Source: Fratercula arctica (Eukaryota > Chordata > Aves > Charadriiformes > Alcidae). Taken from it: a DNA stretch of 64,000 bases. The notes under the pieces were generated by a model. The model had not been told where the DNA came from. It searched no databases and saw nothing but the letters and a program-made list of their open reading frames with translations. The DNA lies in contig CANTUZ010000014.1 in NCBI GenBank assembly GCA_947846985.1, positions 4,264,374-4,328,373 on the forward strand, in the 5' to 3' direction. Shown here piece by piece: positions 60,401-64,000 of this stretch (positions within the stretch are counted from its first letter, which is position 1; every line of letters starts with the position of its first letter). The translations under genes were made by a program, and so were the position numbers.

Positions 60401-63400
60401 TGGGGGGGTATTTTTGGGGTGCGGGGGGGTGTTTTAGGATGTGGGGGGGTATTTTGGGGTGCGGGGGGTATTTTTGGGGTGCGGGGGGGCATGTTTTAGG
60501 ATGTGGGGGCATATTTTGGGGTGCAGGGGGGGTGTTTTGGGGTGTGGGGGGGTATTTTTGGGGCACGGGGGGGTGTTTTGGGGTGTGGGGGGGTTGTTGG
60601 GGGGGTCAGGAGGGTTTTGGGGTGTGGGGGGGTTATTTTGGGGTGCGGGGGGGGTGTTTTAGGATGTGGGGGGGTATTTTGGGGTGCGGGGGGGTTATTT
60701 TGGGGTGCGGGGGGGGCGTGTTTTAGGATGTGGGGGGGTATTTTGGGGTGCAGGGGGGTTATTTTGGGGTGCGGGGGGGTATTTTTGGGGCACGGGGGGG
60801 CGTGTTTTAGGATGTGTGGGGGTTGTTGGGGGAGTCAGGAGGGTTTTGGGGTGCGGGGGGGGTATTTTGGGGTGCAGGGGGGTTATTTTGGGGTGCGAGG
60901 GGGCATGTTTTAGGATGTGGGGGGGGTATTTTGGGGTGCGGGGGGGTATTTTTGGGGCACAGGGGGGTGTGTTTTGGGGTGTGGGGGTGGTTTTGGGGGG
61001 GTCAGGAGTGGTTTGTGGGTGAGGGGGGGTTATTTTGGGCTGCACCCACCTGTCCTTGTGGGCGCTGAGAGCCCCCAGCAGCTGCCCGTAGCGCTCCCCT
61101 TTGGGGGTCTCGGCGAGCTGGGAGGGGGGGGGGTCGGAGGGAAAAGGGGGGGTGAGAACGACCCGACCCCCCCCCCCCCCCCCGGCCCCCCCCCCCCCCG
61201 GGTTTTGGGGTGCGGGGGGGGGCCCGTACCGGCCCCAGCAGCAGCGCGTCCCAGTTGGCGTTGGCGAAGGGCAGGATCTCCCGCTCCAGGTCGAAGTATT
61301 TCTTCTTGCAGCAGATGCTCAGGTGGTAGAGGATGAGATGGGCCACGTCCACCCTGGGGGGGGCACCCCGAAAAATGAGGGGGGGGGGCCCAAAAAATGA
61401 GGGGGGGGGCCCAAAAAATAAAGGGGGGGGAAGGGGAGGGTGTTCCCAGGGGTTCCTCAAAGCTCGGGGGTGATGGAGAGGAAGGTTCTGGGGGAGACCC
61501 CAAAGAATCCCCCAATAAGGGTGATAGGGGTGATGTACACCCTGGGGGGGGCCCCAAAAAATAAGGGGGGGGGCCCAAAAAATAAAGGGGGGAGAAGAGG
61601 GGAGGGGTGGCCCCGGGGGGGGACCCAAAAATTGGGGGTGATGGGGGGAGGGATCTGGGGGAGACCCCAAAGAATCCCCCAATAAGGGTGATGTGGGCAA
61701 TGTACGCCTTGGGGGGGGCACCCCGAAAATAAGGGGGGGGGCCCAAAAATGAGGGGGGGGCCCAAAAAATAAGGGGGGGGGAAGAGGGGAGGGTGGCCCC
61801 GGGGGGGCACCCAAAAATTGTGGGTGATGGAGGGGAAGGTTCTGGGGGAGACCCCAAAGAATCCCCCAATAAGGGTGATGAGGGCGATGTACGCCCTGGG
61901 GGGGCACCCCGAAAATGAGGGGGGGCCCCAAAAATTAAAGGGGGGGGAAGAGGGGAGGGTGGCCCCGGGGGGGGACACAAAAATTGGGGGTGATGGAGGG
62001 GAGGGGTCTGGGGGAGATCCCCAAATTGGGGGGTGATGGGGAGCGATGTCCACCCTGGGGGGGGCACCCCAAAAATAAGGGGGGGGCCCCAAAAAATAAG
62101 GGGGGGGGGAAAGGGGAGGGTGTTCCCGGGGGGGGTCCCCAAAAATTGGGGGGGCATTTGGGGGGGGCAGGATGGGGGTGCAAGGAGGGGGGGGGGCAGG
62201 ATGGGGGGGGGGTCAAGTTGGGGGGGTGCAGGATGGGGGGGGCCCGGGGGGGGTAGGGGCAATTTTGGGGGGGTTTGGGGTATTTGGGGGGGCTTTGGGG
62301 GGTGCTGGGGGGCAATTCTGGGGGGCAGGATGGGGGGGGTCAGTTTGGGGGTGCGGGGGGGTCAGTATGGGGGTCAATTTGGGGGGGCAGGCTATGGGGG
62401 TCAATTTGGGGGGGCAGGATGGGGGGGTCAGTTTGGGCGTGCGGGGGGGTCAGTCTGGGGGGTCAATTTGGGGGGGTCAGTTTGGGGGGTCAGTTTGGAG
62501 GTGCGGGGGGGGTCAGTCTGGGGGGGTCAATTTGGGGGGGTCAGTTTGCGGGGTCAGTTTGGGGGTGCGGGGGGGTCAGTCTGGGGGGGTCAATTTGGGG
62601 GGGTGGGGGGTGCAAGATGGAGAGTCACTTTGGGGGGTCAATTTGGGGGGGCAGGATGGGGTCAGTCTGGGGGGGTCAGTATGGGGGTGTGGGGGGTCAG
62701 TGTGGGGGGGTCAGTTTGGGGGTGCAGGGGGCTCAGTATGGGGGGGGTCAATTTGGGGGGGGCAGGATGGGGGAGTCTGGGGGGGGTCAGTTGGGGGGGG
62801 TCAGTCTGGGGGGGTCAGTATGGGGGGGTCAGTTTGGGGGGGCAGGGGGGGGTCAGTATGGGGGGTCAGTCTGGGGGGGTCAATTTGGGTGGGAAGGGGT
62901 GCAAGATGGGGGGGTCAGTCTGGGGGGGTCAGTCTGGGGGGTCAATTTGGGGGGGTCAGTTTGGGGGGGGTCAGTTTGGGGGTGCGGGGGGGGTCAGTCT
63001 GGGGGGGTCAATTTGGGGGGGTCAGTTTGGGGGGGGTCAGTTTGGGGGTGCGGGGGGGGTCAGTCTGGGGGGTCAATTTGGGGGGGTCAGTTTGGGGGGG
63101 GGTCAGTTTGGGGGTGCGGGGGGGTCAGTCTGGGGGGTCAATTTGGGGGGGTCAGTTGGGGGGGGGTCAGTCTGGAGGGGGGGGTCAGTTTTGGGGGGTG
63201 CCCCCCCCCCTTGTCGTGTGTGTCCCCCCCCCCGCATCCCCTCACCACCGCAGCGGCAGCCGCCTCACGCTCTCGGCCCCGCCGGTGCAGACGCAGCACT
63301 CGAAAACGTAAAACCTGAGCAAAAAAAACAGCAAATTTTCCCCCAAACCCCCCCATCAGAAAGCCAGGGGTGGGGGGGGCACCCCTTTATTATTATTATA

Positions 63401-63943
63401 TCCCCCCCCCCCCCCCGAAACCCCCCCCCGTGGGCACCCACCGGTCGCCGTAGAGCAGGGGTTTGCTGAGGCACTGGGTGCAGGCCTCATGGAACCACTG
63501 GGCGCAGCCCCGGCACTGCAGCATCTTCAGGTTCCACCTGGGGGTTAATTAGTTAATTAACGATTTTTTTGAGGGGGGGGGCACCCTAAAATGAAAAAAG
63601 GCGGGGGGGGGGGGGTGTTTATACTCACTCTCCGGGCCCCCCGCAGTAGCAGTAGCACTGCTGGCGGTTGGCCAGGTGGGGGGGGTCCCACTCCAGGCTC
63701 TTCAGGGGGTAAGGCAGCACCCGCTTCATGCTCAGCATGGCCTTGGCGTGGGGGCCCTTCTTCAGCGCCCCCCCCCGCTGCAAGGACAATAATTTTGGGG
63801 TGGGGGGTTAAAATGGGAGGGGACCGACCCCCTTGGGTTGGGGGGGGGGGGGGCGCTCACCTTGGTGGCGACGGCGAAGACGCAGCGGCGGCACATCCAG
63901 GGCCCCGGGTGGGCAGCGGGGAGGTGGCACTGCTGGTGGTAGG
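57216..63943 (-). CDS. PHF1: PHF1 (partial), Polycomb-like PRC2 accessory protein
   Basis: Exons on minus: 63943-63861, 63777-63629, 63537-63442, 63314-63246, 61353-61230, 61117-61050, 59173-59021, 58839-58776, 58676-58621, 58152-58093 and 57464-57216. The Tudor domain and first half of PHD1 lie beyond the right edge. Present are the end of PHD1 (CHLPAA...[12 protein letters not shown]), PHD2 ([18 protein letters not shown] ... FHEACTQCL), the extended-homology winged helix that binds CpG DNA ([20 protein letters not shown]), [17 protein letters not shown], the conserved [14 protein letters not shown] and the C-terminal [22 protein letters not shown]1 recruits PRC2 and reads H3K36me3 through Tudor. 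Phases agree at every junction, but the last exon contains an apparent frame break. Confidence 0.94.
57540..58090. repeat. 20-bp minisatellite CCCCAGCCCTCCCAGTATGG, PHF1 intron
   Basis: About 27 copies of a 16-24-bp unit with CAGCCCTCCCAGTATGGCC and TCCCAGTATGAACC. Abuts the exon at 58093. Confidence 0.93.
58093..58152 (-). CDS. PHF1: PHF1 exon [14 protein letters not shown]
   Basis: 60 bp. Reads [19 protein letters not shown] and two bases, versus mammalian [17 protein letters not shown]. Confidence 0.93.
58190..58620. repeat. CCCCCCAAACCCCCCTGGAGCC array, PHF1 intron
   Basis: C-run units of 15-25 bp with AGAGCCCCCC and AAACCCCCC. No exon inside. Confidence 0.85.
58621..58676 (-). CDS. PHF1: PHF1 exon [11 protein letters not shown]
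   Basis: 56 bp. Reads [18 protein letters not shown], versus mammalian SGYNFRPTDARCLP. The donor GTCTGC is weak, but the phase is right. Confidence 0.88.
58776..58839 (-). CDS. PHF1: PHF1 exon FPSGQG
   Basis: 64 bp after acceptor CTTACAG. Reads (S)[16 protein letters not shown], then PRRTQ, matching mammalian SFPSGQGPGGG. Confidence 0.9.
59021..59173 (-). CDS. PHF1: PHF1 exon [17 protein letters not shown]
   Basis: 153 bp. Reads [20 protein letters not shown] then a proline/alanine-rich tail ending LLTDS. Mammals have [20 protein letters not shown]. Confidence 0.94.
59215..60275. repeat. GGGGCTTTGGGGTAGTTGGGGG array, PHF1 intron
   Basis: Units GGGGGGAATTTGGGGGGGCT and TTTGGGGTGGTTAGGGGG, with blocks of 60-100 bp recurring. 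Strongly G-rich on plus, hence C-rich in the transcript. Confidence 0.92.
60275..61035. repeat. GGGTGCGGGGGGGTATTTTGG array, PHF1 intron
   Basis: About 22-bp units TGCGGGGGGGTATTTTGGGG, GTTTTAGGATGTGGGGG; same intron as the preceding array. Ends next to the exon at 61050. Confidence 0.93.
61050..61117 (-). CDS. PHF1: PHF1 exon [12 protein letters not shown]
   Basis: 68 bp. Reads [20 protein letters not shown], then KD and two bases, versus mammalian SDTPKGERSSRLLSALNSHK. Confidence 0.94.
61230..61353 (-). CDS. PHF1: PHF1 exon, extended-homology domain
   Basis: 124 bp. Reads [20 protein letters not shown], then [20 protein letters not shown], nearly identical to mammals. Its acceptor region is the founder of a tandem repeat in the upstream intron. 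Confidence 0.96.
61370..62150. repeat. PHF1: 160-190-bp tandem repeat carrying copies of a PHF1 splice acceptor
   Basis: Four further copies of the exon-61353 acceptor segment (GTCCACCCTGGGGGGG at 61347) occur at 61535, 61702, 61889 and 62048, as GTACACCCTGG, GTACGCCTTGG, GTACGCCCTGG and GTCCACCCTGG. Each is followed by poly-G/AAAAATAAGG and preceded by GAATCCCCCAATAAGGGTGA. Confidence 0.9.
62150..63190. repeat. GGGGTCAGTTTGGGGGTGCGG array, PHF1 intron
   Basis: Units GGGGTCAGTCTGGGGGGGTC and AATTTGGGGGGG, about 18-22 bp, over 1 kb. No exon inside. Confidence 0.93.
63246..63314 (-). CDS. PHF1: PHF1 exon FYVFECCVC
   Basis: 69 bp. Reads [20 protein letters not shown], then LR and two bases of tryptophan, versus mammalian FYEFECCVCRGGPEKVRRLQ. 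Confidence 0.95.
63442..63537 (-). CDS. PHF1: PHF1 exon, PHD2 finger
   Basis: 96 bp. Reads [20 protein letters not shown], then [11 protein letters not shown] and two bases. Zinc ligands of PHD2 (C..C and H..C) are intact. Confidence 0.96.
63629..63777 (-). CDS. PHF1: PHF1 exon between PHD1 and PHD2
   Basis: 149 bp. Reads [20 protein letters not shown], then [20 protein letters not shown] and CYCYCGGPG, as in mammals. Confidence 0.96.
63861..63943 (-). CDS. PHF1: PHF1 exon, end of PHD1 (most 5' in window)
   Basis: 83 bp. Reads (A)[18 protein letters not shown], then RCVFAVATK. Upstream exons with the Tudor domain are outside the window; 63944-64000 is intron. Confidence 0.94.
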
Positions 63944-64000
63944 CTGGGGGGGGAGCGATTTGGGGGGGGGGGGTTTGGGGTATTTGGGGGGCTGAGGGGG

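Overview
This window is vertebrate chromosomal DNA. It carries four protein-coding genes whose order and orientations match the human 6p21.3 neighbourhood PHF1–CUTA–SYNGAP1–ZBTB9, read here in reverse. ZBTB9 (minus) lies at the left, then SYNGAP1 (minus, about 40 kb), CUTA (plus), and PHF1 (minus), which is cut by the right edge. I identified the genes by reading splice-consistent exons and comparing the translations with the mammalian proteins as I remember them. Nearly every intron, flank and UTR is a GC-rich or C/G-homopolymer-rich minisatellite. That combination, with short exons and very high GC, suggests a bird dot microchromosome, where these genes were long thought missing. The bird assignment is inference, and I cannot name a species.

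Layout. 1-160 is a CpG-rich promoter-like edge with two inverted CCAAT boxes. 185-1430 is minisatellite. 1470-3203 is the single coding exon of ZBTB9, followed by an intron and a CRE-bearing non-coding first exon near 4452. 4540-5455 is a dense GC-box/KLF-like array. 5500-8104 is the presumed SYNGAP1 3'UTR (poly(A) signal at 5519). 8105-45228 is SYNGAP1: 19 coding exons, all joined in frame, giving a modelled protein of 1223 residues with PH, C2, RasGAP and coiled-coil regions and two C-terminal tails. 45490-48790 is intergenic minisatellite. 48885-49068 is the CUTA promoter and probable exon 1. 50457-56040 is the CUTA coding region (178 residues). 57002-57115 holds convergent poly(A) signals. 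57216-63943 is PHF1, from mid-PHD1 to the C-terminus.

Function. SYNGAP1 is a postsynaptic Ras/Rap GTPase-activating protein. CUTA is a CutA1-family trimer protein. PHF1 is a PRC2 accessory factor. ZBTB9 is a BTB zinc-finger protein. They are not a pathway; the cluster is an old syntenic block.

The main points for a second look are these. There is a probable alternative SYNGAP1 first exon at 36633-36738. A promoter-type cluster (RFX-like, TCTCGCGAG, ZNF143-like) lies inside SYNGAP1 intron 3. Intron 4 is a minisatellite with at least nine perfect RFX X-box palindromes. The last exon of PHF1 has an apparent frame break in C-runs. A PHF1 splice acceptor has been amplified inside a tandem repeat. 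Hundreds of long open frames in the window are by-products of repeats and should not be called genes.
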